Part shown: in pieces, positions 7,665 through 17,465 of the stretch
How positions within the stretch are numbered: the stretch's first letter is position 1
Layout: every line of letters starts with the position of its first letter
Source: an uncultured Eubacteriales bacterium
GTDB taxonomy: Bacteria; Bacillota; Clostridia; Oscillospirales; Oscillospiraceae
Assembly (NCBI GenBank): GCA_900544705.1
Contig: UQWH01000010.1
Coordinates: forward strand, 1-49,334
Length of the DNA: 49,334 nucleotides
Direction of reading: 5' to 3'
Notes under the pieces: model-generated
What the model saw: the letters and a program-made list of their open reading frames with translations, nothing else
Database searches by the model: none
Told to the model about the DNA's origin: nothing
Program-made: the position numbers and the translations under genes

Positions 7665-8399
7665 ATGCCGTTTTATTATTATTTTGACTGGTCATATCTG
7701 GTGCTGGTCGTTCCGGCGCTGCTCTTCTCCCTCTGGGCGAGCGCGCGGGTGAACAGCACGTTCAAAAAGTACAGCGCAATGCGCAACGCCCGCGGCATGA
7801 CCGGGGCGGAGGCCGCCCGCGCCGTGCTGAACGCCAACGGCGTGACCGATGTGCGCATTGAATACGTGTCCGGCAACCTTACCGACCACTACGACCCGAA
7901 AAACAAGGTCATCCGGCTTTCGCAGGACGTCTATGACGCAGCCACGCCCGCGGCGGTAGGCGTAGCGGCGCATGAGGCGGGTCACGCGGCGCAGTATGCC
8001 GCAAATTATCTGCCCATCCGCATCCGCGCGGCCATCATTCCGGCTACCAATATCGGCTCGAAGCTGTCCGTTCCGCTGGTTATTCTGGGACTTCTGCTGC
8101 CGGGACTGCGCATCTTTGCACCGTATACGGAATTTTTCAACCTCATTGCGTGGATCGGCGTGGCCTGCTACAGCCTGTGCGTGCTGTTCCAGCTCGTGAC
8201 GCTGCCGACGGAGTTCAACGCCAGCCGCCGTGCGGTTGCCGCCATCGAGCGCTGCGGGCTTCTCCTGCCGGAGGAGCAGCAGGGAGCGAAAAAGGTTCTG
8301 AAGGCTGCGGCACTGACTTATGTTGCCGCGCTCAGCGCGTCGCTGGCGCAGCTTCTGCGGCTGATCATCATCGTCGGCGGCAGACAGAGGAGAGATTAA
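7665..8399 (+). CDS. Membrane zinc metallopeptidase (YugP-like)
   Basis: 244 residues. A hydrophobic N-terminal segment (about residues 8-25) anchors the protein. The zinc-binding HEAGH occurs at residues 103-107, preceded by the conserved NLTDHYDPKNKVIRLS stretch of the family. Two or three more hydrophobic segments follow (about residues 128-185 and 220-238), so the protein is integral to the membrane with the active site near the inner face. YugP-type peptidases are found across Firmicutes; their substrates are not established. An AAGGAGG ribosome site precedes the ATG. Confidence 0.92.
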   Translation: MPFYYYFDWSYLVLVVPALLFSLWASARVNSTFKKYSAMRNARGMTGAEAARAVLNANGVTDVRIEYVSGNLTDHYDPKNKVIRLSQDVYDAATPAAVGVAAHEAGHAAQYAANYLPIRIRAAIIPATNIGSKLSVPLVILGLLLPGLRIFAPYTEFFNLIAWIGVACYSLCVLFQLVTLPTEFNASRRAVAAIERCGLLLPEEQQGAKKVLKAAALTYVAALSASLAQLLRLIIIVGGRQRRD

Positions 8400-8400
8400 A

Positions 8401-8417
8401 CCTCCGGCCGCCGGAGG
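8401..8417. repeat. Short intercistronic palindrome
   Basis: CCTCCGG-CCG-CCGGAGG directly after the metallopeptidase stop. There is no T-run, so it is more likely a messenger-stabilising or processing hairpin than a terminator. Confidence 0.35.
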
Positions 8418-8479
8418 GCTGTGAACGGGCGACGCCTGCGGCCGGAGAAGCGGGAAGTGCTTTTGAAAGAGGAAAAACT

Positions 8480-8845
8480 ATGGGATTCATGGGAAGCTTC
8501 CAATTATTCTACGTGATGTTCTTTATCGTATTTGCATTGGTCCTTTCTGTCATCGTCGTAAGCATGGTCAGGGGACTCAGGCAGTGGAGCAGAAATAACA
8601 AAGCGCCGCGGCTGACCGTCCCGGCGACGGTCGTGGCGAAGCGAACCAATGTGACGCACCACCACGGCGGGGCCGACAGGATGCAGTATCATACCTCTAC
8701 TACATATTATGCGACCTTTCAGGTCGAAAGCGGGGACCGGATGGAACTGCCCATGGCGGGAAGCGAATACGGCCTGCTCGTGGAGGGGGACAGAGGAAAG
8801 CTCACATTTCAGGGAACCAGATACCTCGGCTTTGAGCGTCAATAG
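8480..8845 (+). CDS. DUF2500 domain-containing membrane protein
   Basis: 121 residues from the ATG at 8480, preceded by GAAAGAGG. One transmembrane helix (about residues 8-28, LFYVMFFIVFALVLSVIVVS) is followed by a soluble domain. The soluble part has the conserved patterns of DUF2500: VPATVVAKRTNV, a histidine-rich THHHGG, TTYYATFQVESGDR and GDRGKLTFQGTRYLGFER. The function of the family is unknown; it is probably a small membrane-tethered beta-barrel-like domain. It follows the metallopeptidase gene on the same strand and may be co-transcribed. Confidence 0.85.
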   Translation: MGFMGSFQLFYVMFFIVFALVLSVIVVSMVRGLRQWSRNNKAPRLTVPATVVAKRTNVTHHHGGADRMQYHTSTTYYATFQVESGDRMELPMAGSEYGLLVEGDRGKLTFQGTRYLGFERQ

Positions 8846-8856
8846 CGCAGCCTTGC

Positions 8857-8915
8857 AAAAAAACAGCGCCCGATCGGCCGGACAGCATATCCTGTCCGGC
8901 CGGTCGGGCGTTATT
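8857..8915. terminator. Bidirectional terminator between convergent genes
   Basis: A long hairpin (8867-8910), arms of about 19 bp with one mismatch (CGCCCGATCGGCCGGACAG and its partner). On the minus strand it is followed by T7, a strong terminator for the DUF2974 gene. The plus side has only a weak TTATTG tract. Confidence 0.8.
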
Positions 8916-8922
8916 GCATTGT

Positions 8923-10029
8923 TTATTTCGCCGCGGCGCGCTTTTTCCGTCCGCGCAGCGCTTCTTCCTTGACCTGAAGCATCAGGCGCTTGACCGCGTC
9001 GTCAAAGAACTGCCGCTGCTCCTTGCCAAGCCCGGCGTAGGTGCGCGCCATGGAGGAAAGATTTGCCCACAGGGGCGTGTTCTTGATGTCCTCCAGCGTG
9101 TGATTGTCCGAGGAATGCAGCACCGTGAACACCAGTTCGGTCAGCTTCTTGCGATCGCTGTCAGAGAGCGTTTCCAGCCAGCCGTCGATCACCGCGTCGG
9201 AATGGCGGCCGAAGGAGGAACGCTCCGCGGCGGCGACGAGATGACTGCCGCTGATTTGCCAGGTCAGCGGGTCGTGCTGGTTGATGGCAACGCCGCTGCT
9301 TTCGATGATGTGCGACTCCGTTTCGCTCTCCAGAAACGCGCCGACGATGGACGACTCCGGCAGGAACTTGCGCACCTTCGGTGCGACGGCGCGATAGCCG
9401 TCCCCGGCGAGAAAACGCGCGGAGAAGCCGGGCCCGTCGTTGTTATACACCGTGACGAGCCGCTTCTGCTGCCGGGCGAGCAGGTATGCGCCGGCAAAGA
9501 CCGCCAGATTGCCGCCCTTGGAATGCCCGGTGATCCAGACTGGCACGCGAGGAAAGGCATCGCAGACCTCGCGGGCGTAATAGGCGGCCTCCTTCTGCGC
9601 CGGGATGACGGGGGCGTAGCCGATGCGGCAGTCCTCTTCCCAGCCGATGAGCGTGTCGTCCGTGCCGCGGTAGGCAATCACGACGCCGCCCGTGGGCAGG
9701 CGGAAGGTCACGGCGGCGAACTGCATCCCCTGCGCCTCGTCGTGGATGGTTTTATAATGAGAAACCGTGACGCCGGAAAAACGCGGCGTCTGCGCCGCCT
9801 GCTCCAGCGCTTCCAGCCGGCCGACCAGGGAAGTGCGCGGGGACACCATCGTCTTTTTTACGACGGCGGCAGCGCTTTTCAGATCAAGCCCGTCCGAAAC
9901 GGCGGAATAGTCCAGATAGGAAAAAACGGCGAAGGCCAGCGCGTCCACCTCGTTCAGAGGGGCGGCGGCAAAGGACAGATCGCCGCGCCAGCGCAGATAG
10001 GAAAACAGATTTTCATTGGGTCGTTCCAT
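8923..10029 (-). CDS. DUF2974 (Mbeg1-like) alpha/beta-hydrolase fold protein
   Basis: 368 residues. The lipase-type nucleophile elbow GHSKGGN has its serine at residue 170. It is preceded by VVIAYRGTDDTLIGWEED, the conserved RGT/D motif of the family, and followed by NNDGPGFS, which carries a probable catalytic Asp. A late histidine (SGSHL, about residue 275) could complete the triad. There is no signal peptide, so it is probably cytoplasmic. The family is common in Clostridia and lactobacilli and is presumed to be an esterase or lipase; the substrate is unknown. It has its own promoter (10061-10089). Confidence 0.88.
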   Translation of the reverse strand: MERPNENLFSYLRWRGDLSFAAAPLNEVDALAFAVFSYLDYSAVSDGLDLKSAAAVVKKTMVSPRTSLVGRLEALEQAAQTPRFSGVTVSHYKTIHDEAQGMQFAAVTFRLPTGGVVIAYRGTDDTLIGWEEDCRIGYAPVIPAQKEAAYYAREVCDAFPRVPVWITGHSKGGNLAVFAGAYLLARQQKRLVTVYNNDGPGFSARFLAGDGYRAVAPKVRKFLPESSIVGAFLESETESHIIESSGVAINQHDPLTWQISGSHLVAAAERSSFGRHSDAVIDGWLETLSDSDRKKLTELVFTVLHSSDNHTLEDIKNTPLWANLSSMARTYAGLGKEQRQFFDDAVKRLMLQVKEEALRGRKKRAAAK

Positions 10030-10060
10030 GTCGGATCCCTCCGCAGTTTAAGATGCTTTC

Positions 10061-10089
10061 ATTATATCATAGTTCCCCATGCGCCGCAA
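10061..10089 (-). promoter_or_regulatory. Promoter of the DUF2974 gene
   Basis: Minus strand: TTGCGG (10084-10089), 17-bp spacer, TATAAT (10061-10066), 32 nt before the ATG. Confidence 0.65.
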
Positions 10090-10155
10090 GAGAAAACAAT
10101 TCTCCCGCGTTCGGGTCGGATTTTCGCCTTTTTCAGGAAGAATCGCAGAAGCAAG

Positions 10156-10184
10156 TTGAAATTTGCCCGGAATTGTGCTATCGT
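10156..10184 (+). promoter_or_regulatory. Promoter of the DUF2207 gene
   Basis: TTGAAA (10156-10161), 17-bp spacer, TGC-TATCGT (-10 at 10179-10184). The extended TG compensates for the imperfect -10. Confidence 0.55.
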
Positions 10185-10217
10185 ATGAATGACTTTTATG
10201 ATGGGGAGGTGATCGCC

Positions 10218-11993
10218 GTGCGGCGAATTCTGATTCTGTTTTTCTGCCTGTTTGCCCTTGCGGGCGCAGCGTGGGCCGCGGACGCGGAGATCACCGCCCT
10301 GAATACCGACGTCACGGTCGGCGAGGACGGCACCGCGCAGGTCACGATGACGGCGGAGGTGGAATTCTCCGCGGCGGTGCAGGAGCTTCAGATCCCGCTC
10401 GGCACCGGGGCGAAGGACATCGTTCTTTCCGGCTGGGCTTACAAAAAAACGACGGTGGACGGTGCGACCTGCCTCACCCTCTCCAATCCGGCGGGCTTCT
10501 CCGGCAAGCAGAGCTTTTCCTGTACATACACGCTGCCAAGCGGCGTGACGGAAACCTCCTCCGGCCAGCGCTTCCGGCTCTATGCGCCGCAGACCGGCTG
10601 GGAATACGCGATTGGCAGCATGACGCTGCGTGTGGCGTTCCCGGCGGCGGTCACCACTGCGCCGGAGTGGACGAGCGGCTATTATGAGGACATCATCGAC
10701 AATTATCTGAAGATCGATGTGACGGAGAACACCGTGACCGCGCAGTCCATCGAGGCGCTCAAGGATCACGAAACGCTGCAGATGGACGTGCAGTTCCCGG
10801 CGGGGACGTTCCGCGTGGGCAATCTGCCTGGCAAGACGGCGAAGTTGGATACGCTGCTGTTTTTCGTCCTGCTTCTGGCCGCGCTGGCCTACTGGTTCTT
10901 TCTTTTGCGCTATGGCCTGATCCTGCCGCGGCAGCAGCAGACCGCCGGGACGGACAGCACCGCCGGCGAAGTGCCCTGCCAGCTCTACGGCGCGCCGGCC
11001 GACCCCGCTGGCGTGGTCGCGCACTGGGGAAATCTCGGCTATGTGCGCATCGTCCGCAGCCGCCGCGGGCGGGTGCTCCTTTATAAACAGATGGAGATGG
11101 GCAATGAACGCAAGCCGGTCGAGCGCAAGTTTTTCAAGACGATCTTCCGCAATGGCGACGTCTGCGACGCGGGCAGCCTGCGCTTCCGTGCGGCTGCCGG
11201 CCAGATGAAGGCTTCCGTCCGCAGAAGCTGGCTGCGCCGCCTGTTTTCGCCGCACAGCGGCAGTCCGCTTGTCCTGCGGGGCATCGGCCTTGCCGCGGGA
11301 CTGGCGGTCAGCCTGATGCTCTTTGACGTGCTGCTGCCCGCGGGCGGCGCGCGCTGGGTGTTCCTTGTGCTTCTGACGCTTGTCTGCGGGTCGCTGCACT
11401 TCCTTGTGCAGCGGGCGATCCTGATGGCCCTGCGCCGCGGCCGCCGTGTGTGGCTGCCGATGGGACTGGGCGCGCTGGTGACGCTCGCGCTGCTCGGCCA
11501 TTTCGCGGGCAAGGGCATGATCGTATTTCTGGATGTTTTATTGCAGAGCTTCTGTGCGCTGACGACGATCTTCGGCGGACGGCGCACGCAGACGGGACAG
11601 GAGCAGGCGCGGCGCCTCCTTGGCCTGCGGCGCTTCCTGCGCCGCGCCGATCAGGGCACCCTGCAGCGCCTGATCTATCAGGACCCACAGTATTTTTACC
11701 GGATGCTGCCCTTTGCCGATGCGCTGGGCGCGGCAGCGCCCTTTGTCCGCCATCTCGGACGGCTGGCGCCGGAGACCTGCGGCTGGCTGCACGATGCGGA
11801 GGACAGCGTCCGCACGCCGGAGGATTTTTACCGGCTGTATCTGGAAATGGCCGCGGCCGTCCGCGGGGAGAATTACCGCGCGCCCAAGGCTGCGCCGCCG
11901 CGCCGCCGCCCGCCCGCGCCCCGTCCTGCCGCGGTGCAGAGCCGCCCGCAGCGGCCGCATCGCCGGGCGGAATACGATTACGATGAGATCTGA
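10218..11993 (+). CDS. DUF2207 family membrane protein with signal peptide
   Basis: 591 residues starting at a GTG (10218) placed 7 nt after GGGAGGTG. This start puts a clean signal peptide (RRILILFFCLFALAGAAWA) at the N-terminus; upstream in-frame codons would bury it. An extracytoplasmic beta-rich domain (about residues 23-205) comes first, then a membrane helix at about 213-233. A cytoplasmic middle region follows, with two more hydrophobic blocks (about 350-400 and 411-445) and a proline/arginine-rich tail. This order is typical of DUF2207 proteins, whose function is unknown. It ends 9 bases before the yfbR start, so the two are probably co-transcribed. Confidence 0.83.
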   Translation: MRRILILFFCLFALAGAAWAADAEITALNTDVTVGEDGTAQVTMTAEVEFSAAVQELQIPLGTGAKDIVLSGWAYKKTTVDGATCLTLSNPAGFSGKQSFSCTYTLPSGVTETSSGQRFRLYAPQTGWEYAIGSMTLRVAFPAAVTTAPEWTSGYYEDIIDNYLKIDVTENTVTAQSIEALKDHETLQMDVQFPAGTFRVGNLPGKTAKLDTLLFFVLLLAALAYWFFLLRYGLILPRQQQTAGTDSTAGEVPCQLYGAPADPAGVVAHWGNLGYVRIVRSRRGRVLLYKQMEMGNERKPVERKFFKTIFRNGDVCDAGSLRFRAAAGQMKASVRRSWLRRLFSPHSGSPLVLRGIGLAAGLAVSLMLFDVLLPAGGARWVFLVLLTLVCGSLHFLVQRAILMALRRGRRVWLPMGLGALVTLALLGHFAGKGMIVFLDVLLQSFCALTTIFGGRRTQTGQEQARRLLGLRRFLRRADQGTLQRLIYQDPQYFYRMLPFADALGAAAPFVRHLGRLAPETCGWLHDAEDSVRTPEDFYRLYLEMAAAVRGENYRAPKAAPPRRRPPAPRPAAVQSRPQRPHRRAEYDYDEI

Positions 11994-12002
11994 GGAGCCG
12001 CT

Positions 12003-12581
12003 ATGGACGAATATCAGTTTTACGCGCTGGTGTCCCGGATGCGCTATATCACGCGCTGGGGGCTGATGCGCAACACCTTTTCCGAAAACGTGCAGGAGCA
12101 CAGCCACATGGTCGCGGTGCTTGCCCATGCGCTGGCGCTCATCCGCCGGGACATCCTCGGCCTGCCGGCGGAGCCGGAGCGCTGCGCGGTGGCCGCGCTG
12201 TTTCATGACGCTTCCGAGATCCTGACGGGCGACCTGCCCACGCCGGTGAAGTATTATAATCCCGACATCAAGACCGCCTACAAGCAGGTCGAGCACATCA
12301 GCGGCACGAAGCTTCTGCAAATGCTCCCGCCGGAGCTGCGCGAGAGCTACGCCCCGCTGGTCTACGAATCCGACGAGAGCGTACACGACATCGTCAAGGC
12401 CGCCGACAAGCTCTCCGCGCACATCAAGTGCATCGAGGAATTAAAGGCGGGCAATCTGGAGTTCGAGTCCGCCGCGGCCCAGACCCGGCAGGCGCTGGAG
12501 GATATGCGGCTGCCGGAGCTGGACTGGTTCATGGCGCACTGCCTGACGAGCTTCGGCAAGAATCTTGACCAACTGGAATGA
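12003..12581 (+). CDS. yfbR: 5'-deoxynucleotidase (YfbR-like, HD domain)
   Basis: 192 residues, the size of E. coli YfbR. The HD-domain metal ligands are visible at the expected places: H33 (QEHSHMVAVLAH), H68-D69 (ALFHDASEILTGDLPTP) and a later Asp in HDIVKAADKLSAH (D135). The enzyme removes the 5'-phosphate from deoxyribonucleoside monophosphates and so trims dNTP precursor pools in the cytoplasm. An AGGAG site overlaps the end of the preceding gene's region. A strong terminator follows the stop. Confidence 0.92.
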   Translation: MDEYQFYALVSRMRYITRWGLMRNTFSENVQEHSHMVAVLAHALALIRRDILGLPAEPERCAVAALFHDASEILTGDLPTPVKYYNPDIKTAYKQVEHISGTKLLQMLPPELRESYAPLVYESDESVHDIVKAADKLSAHIKCIEELKAGNLEFESAAAQTRQALEDMRLPELDWFMAHCLTSFGKNLDQLE

Positions 12582-12589
12582 CCGTGTGA

Positions 12590-12622
12590 GCACCGCCGCA
12601 GTTTTCTGCGGCGGTGCCTTTT
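12590..12622 (+). terminator. Intrinsic terminator after yfbR
   Basis: GCACCGCCGCAG-TTTT-CTGCGGCGGTGC (12590-12617), a perfect 12-bp stem, followed by CTTTTG. Confidence 0.88.
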
Positions 12623-12699
12623 GTGGAATTGTACGAGAAGTTACGGGGAAAAACGCGCAAAAAATGTGTGAAATTTTTTTCAAAAATTGAGAAAGGCGG

Positions 12700-12728
12700 T
12701 TGAATTTTGCGTCGATTTATCATAGAAT
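12700..12728 (+). promoter_or_regulatory. Promoter of trmL-pgk-tpiA
   Basis: TTGAAT (12700-12705), 17-bp spacer, TAGAAT (12723-12728), in an AT-rich stretch 73 nt ahead of trmL. I see no other structured element in this intergenic region. Confidence 0.6.
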
Positions 12729-12800
12729 AAACCAAGTGGCGTTTTCCGGAGAATTTCTGCGGGAAACGGCTGAATTTCTTCCATATTCAAGGAACGACCT

Positions 12801-13286
12801 ATGCTGAATGTAGTTCTTGTTGCGCCGGAGATCCCGCAGAACACCGGCAATATCGCCCGCACCTGTGCCGCGACCGGCTCGGTGCTGCATCTGGTCAAGC
12901 CGCTGGGCTTCGACATTTCCGAGCGGGCCGTCCGCCGGGCGGGGCTGGACTACTGGCATCTGGTGGATGTCCGCGTTTACGAAGATCTGGACGAGCTGTT
13001 CGCGCGCAATGCCGTCGGGCAGATGCGCCTGTTTTCCACCAAGGCGCCGCGAGGCTATACCGAGGCGGATTATCGGGACGGCTGCTTCCTCTTCTTCGGA
13101 AGGGAAACGCGGGGGCTGCCGGAGGACTTTCTGGAGGCACACCGCGCCGACTGCGTCCGCATCCCCATGCGGGAGGAGGCCCGTTCCCTGAACCTGAGCA
13201 ATTCCGTTGCCGTGGGTGTGTTTGAAGCGCTGCGGCAGTTGGAGTTTCCCCATCTGTGTGAGTTCGGAAAAATGAAACATTTCTAG
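12801..13286 (+). CDS. trmL: tRNA (cytidine(34)-2'-O)-methyltransferase TrmL
   Basis: 161 residues, full length for this minimal SPOUT methyltransferase. The hallmarks are an N-terminal NVVLVAPEIPQNTGNIARTC with the conserved Asn and Arg, and the C-terminal knot motifs LFFGRETRGLPEDF, CVRIPMREEARSLNLSNSVAV. It adds a 2'-O-methyl group to the wobble base of certain leucine tRNAs using S-adenosylmethionine. It lies 11 bases upstream of pgk and probably shares its message; the combination looks like convenience rather than shared function. Confidence 0.94.
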   Translation: MLNVVLVAPEIPQNTGNIARTCAATGSVLHLVKPLGFDISERAVRRAGLDYWHLVDVRVYEDLDELFARNAVGQMRLFSTKAPRGYTEADYRDGCFLFFGRETRGLPEDFLEAHRADCVRIPMREEARSLNLSNSVAVGVFEALRQLEFPHLCEFGKMKHF

Positions 13287-13297
13287 GAGGTACACAT

Positions 13298-14497
13298 ATG
13301 AATTACAACAAGAAATCCGTTAAGGACATCGACGTCAAGGGCAAGAGAGTCCTCTGCCGCTGCGACTTCAACGTCCCCACCAAGGACGGCAAGATCACGA
13401 GCGATAAGCGCATCGTCGCCGCGCTGCCGACCATTGAGTATCTGATCGCGCACGGTGCGCGCATCATCCTCTGCTCCCATATGGGCAAGCCCAAGGGCGA
13501 GTGGAAGCCGGAGCTGTCCCTGAAGGTCGTCGCCGACCGTCTGAGCGAGCTGCTGGGCAAAAAGGTCATTATGGCTTCCGACGTCGTCGGCGAGGACGCC
13601 AAGGCAAAGGCCGCCGCGCTCAAGGACGGCGACGTGATGCTGCTGGAGAACGTCCGCTACATGAAGGGCGAGACGAAGAACGATCCGGAGCTGTCCAAGG
13701 AACTGGCTTCTCTGGCCGACATCTTTGTCAACGATGCCTTCGGCACCGCGCACAGAGCCCATTCCTCCACCGCGGGTGTGGCAGCTTATCTGCCCGCAGT
13801 CTGCGGCTTCCTCGTCGAGAAGGAAGTTTCCATCATGGGCAAGGCGCTGGCCGATCCCACCCGTCCCTTCGTCGCCATCCTCGGCGGAGCCAAGGTTTCC
13901 GACAAGCTCAACGTCATCAACAACCTGCTGGAGAAGGTCGACACCCTCATCATCGGCGGCGGCATGGCCTATACCTTCCTCGCTGCGAAGGGCTACTCCG
14001 TCGGCAAGTCCCTGCTGGACAATGAGAAGATCGACTACTGCCGCGACATGATGAAGAAGGCCGAAGAGAAGGGTGTCAAGCTTCTGCTGCCGGTCGACAC
14101 CGTCGTCGCTTCCGATTTCCCCAACCCCATTGACGGCCCGATCGAGGTCGAGACCGTTGCCGCCGACGCCATCCCCGATGACAAGGAAGGTCTGGACATC
14201 GGCGAAAAGACCCGCGAGCTCTTTGCCGAGGCGGTCAAGAGTGCCAAGACCGTCGTGTGGAACGGCCCGATGGGCGTGTTCGAGAACCCGACGCTCGCCA
14301 AGGGCACCATCGCCGTAGCACAGGCGCTGGCAGACAGCGACGCCGTGACCATCGTCGGCGGCGGCGACTCTGCGGCTGCCTGCGAGCAGCTCGGCTTTGC
14401 AGATAAGATCACCCACATTTCCACCGGCGGCGGCGCTTCCCTGGAATTCCTCGAAGGTCTGGAACTTCCCGGTATCGCCTGCCTGCAGGACAAATAA
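13298..14497 (+). CDS. pgk: Phosphoglycerate kinase
   Basis: 399 residues after TAGGAGG. The canonical features are the N-domain substrate site (RCDFNVPTKDGKITSDKRI and LCSHMGKPKG), ENVRYMKGE, the hinge and nucleotide domain with AILGGAKVSDK, and the C-terminal GGGDSAAACEQLG. It makes ATP from 1,3-bisphosphoglycerate in glycolysis. It precedes tpiA by 21 bases on one transcript. Codon use is strongly biased towards C-ending codons compared with neighbours, as expected for a highly expressed gene. Confidence 0.98.
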   Translation: MNYNKKSVKDIDVKGKRVLCRCDFNVPTKDGKITSDKRIVAALPTIEYLIAHGARIILCSHMGKPKGEWKPELSLKVVADRLSELLGKKVIMASDVVGEDAKAKAAALKDGDVMLLENVRYMKGETKNDPELSKELASLADIFVNDAFGTAHRAHSSTAGVAAYLPAVCGFLVEKEVSIMGKALADPTRPFVAILGGAKVSDKLNVINNLLEKVDTLIIGGGMAYTFLAAKGYSVGKSLLDNEKIDYCRDMMKKAEEKGVKLLLPVDTVVASDFPNPIDGPIEVETVAADAIPDDKEGLDIGEKTRELFAEAVKSAKTVVWNGPMGVFENPTLAKGTIAVAQALADSDAVTIVGGGDSAAACEQLGFADKITHISTGGGASLEFLEGLELPGIACLQDK

Positions 14498-14518
14498 TTC
14501 ATAAGGAGCAAAAGAAAG

Positions 14519-15295
14519 ATGAACCGTAAATACCGTAAGACCCTGATCGCAGGCAACTGGAAGATGAACAAGACGCCCTCCGAAACGAAGGCGTTCATGA
14601 CCGAGCTCAAGGCCATTCTGCCCAAGGGCCGCTGGTGCGACATCGCCCTGTGCGTCCCCGCCGTCTGCATCCCCGCCGCCGTCCGCGCCATGCGTGAGAC
14701 CCGCGTCGGCATCGGCGCCGAGAACTGCAACGCCAACGCCTCCGGCGCATACACCGGCGAGATTTCCACCGGTATGCTCCTCGACGCAGGCTGCAAGTAC
14801 GTCATTCTGGGTCACTCCGAGCGCCGCGCCATGGGCGAGACCGACGCCGAGATCAACGCCAAGACGCTGGCCGCGCTGGAAGCCGGCCTGACCCCCATCG
14901 TCTGCTGCGGCGAAACGCTGGAGCAGCGTGAGGCGGGCATCACCGAGGAATGGATCTCCATGCAGATCAAGCTGGCCCTCGCCGGCGTGCCGGAAGAGAA
15001 GAGCCGCAAGCTGGTCATCGCCTATGAGCCCATCTGGGCCATCGGTACCGGCCGCACCGCAACGCCGGAGCAGGCGGAAGAGGTCTGCGAGCACATCCGC
15101 TCCATCGTCCGCAAGCTGTTCGGCTCCAAGAACGCCCGCGCGACCACCATTCTCTATGGCGGCTCCATGAACGAGAAGAACGCCTTTGAGCTGCTGGCAC
15201 AGCCGGACATCGACGGCGGCCTGATCGGCGGCGCTTCTCTGGTTCCCGAAAAGTTCGTGAAGATCATCGAAGCTGCAAATCAGCCTATCGCATAA
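14519..15295 (+). CDS. tpiA: Triosephosphate isomerase
   Basis: 258 residues. The active-site residues are all in place: the N-terminal Lys in AGNWKMNKTPSE, the electrophilic His in VILGHSERR, and the catalytic Glu in AYEPIWAIGTG. The phosphate-binding loop YGGSMNEKN follows. It interconverts dihydroxyacetone phosphate and glyceraldehyde-3-phosphate. It is the last gene of the trmL-pgk-tpiA unit, with a terminator directly after it. Confidence 0.98.
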   Translation: MNRKYRKTLIAGNWKMNKTPSETKAFMTELKAILPKGRWCDIALCVPAVCIPAAVRAMRETRVGIGAENCNANASGAYTGEISTGMLLDAGCKYVILGHSERRAMGETDAEINAKTLAALEAGLTPIVCCGETLEQREAGITEEWISMQIKLALAGVPEEKSRKLVIAYEPIWAIGTGRTATPEQAEEVCEHIRSIVRKLFGSKNARATTILYGGSMNEKNAFELLAQPDIDGGLIGGASLVPEKFVKIIEAANQPIA

Positions 15296-15313
15296 GATTT
15301 GTGCAAACTGCAC

Positions 15314-15346
15314 AAAAGGCGCCGAGGTTTTTCTCGGTGCCTTTTT
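15314..15346 (+). terminator. Terminator after tpiA
   Basis: AAAAGGCGCCGAG / CTCGGTGCCTTTT hairpin (one G.T pair) with a T-rich 3' side. Confidence 0.85.
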
Positions 15347-15386
15347 GCAACTTCATATTTTGTTTACAGAAATCGACCTCCCGATG

Positions 15387-15395
15387 TGCTATAAT
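15387..15395 (+). promoter_or_regulatory. Extended -10 promoter of the CBS-domain gene
   Basis: TGCTATAAT is a perfect extended -10 (TATAAT at 15390-15395). No good -35 is visible at 17 bp, which is tolerable for an extended -10. It lies inside the longer open frame and so argues for the downstream TTG start. Confidence 0.65.
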
Positions 15396-15458
15396 AAAGC
15401 TGCCGGCAAATGCTGGAAGTACCCCGACGGCTCCGCTTCGGGAAAGAGAGGCGATATC

Positions 15459-15884
15459 TTGAACCTGCTGTTTTTTCTGACTCCCAAGGCTACCTGTACA
15501 TATCTGTATGATGATTATACGCTCCGTCAGGCATTGGAGCGAATGGAAAATTCCGGTTACACTGCGCTGCCCATCCTCAGCCGCTGCGGCACGTACTGCG
15601 GCACGCTGACCGAGGGCGACCTGTTGTGGGCGGTCAAAAACCTGTGCTGCATGGATCTGCGCGACACGGAAAACCACAATATCATGGAGATCGGCCACCG
15701 CAAGGACAATCTCCCCGTTTCCGTTTCGACGGATATGCAGAGCCTGCTGCTGAAAGCGACGGATCAGAACTTCGTTCCCGTCGTGGACGACAAGGGCGAT
15801 TTCATCGGCATTGTCACCCGCCGCGCCATCATGCGCTTCTGTCTGGAAAACCTGATCACCCCGCAGATTGCGGAGGTAGGGTAA
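15459..15884 (+). CDS. CBS-domain protein
   Basis: I take the TTG at 15459 as start: GAGAGGCG lies just upstream, and the alternative ATG at 15345 lies ahead of the gene's own promoter. The resulting 141-residue protein is a tandem CBS pair: LTPKATCTYLYDDYTLRQALERMENSGYTALPIL and a second copy ending FVPVVDDKGDFIGIVTRRAIMRFC. Such stand-alone pairs bind adenine nucleotides or similar ligands and act as cytoplasmic energy or ligand sensors. The partner is unknown. The gene is monocistronic, convergent with glpK. Confidence 0.82.
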   Translation: MNLLFFLTPKATCTYLYDDYTLRQALERMENSGYTALPILSRCGTYCGTLTEGDLLWAVKNLCCMDLRDTENHNIMEIGHRKDNLPVSVSTDMQSLLLKATDQNFVPVVDDKGDFIGIVTRRAIMRFCLENLITPQIAEVG

Positions 15885-15892
15885 AAACCAAA

Positions 15893-15934
15893 TCCCGGAC
15901 GGCCTGCTTCAGCAGGTCGCCCGGGAATTTTTTT
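15893..15934. terminator. Bidirectional terminator, CBS gene / glpK
   Basis: TCCCGGACGGCCTGC-TTCA-GCAGGTCGCCCGGGA with one mismatch, followed by T7 on the plus strand and by TTTGGTTTTT on the minus strand. It can end both converging transcripts. Confidence 0.85.
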
Positions 15935-15959
15935 GAAATTGCACGCGGGGCAATTTCCC

Positions 15960-17447
<1,488 letters not shown>

Positions 17448-17465
17448 GGAATCTCCTCCGTTGAT

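Noticed and set aside
12582..12800. Small gene between yfbR and trmL
   Set aside because: Only a terminator and an AT-rich promoter region are visible; no open frame with a ribosome site.
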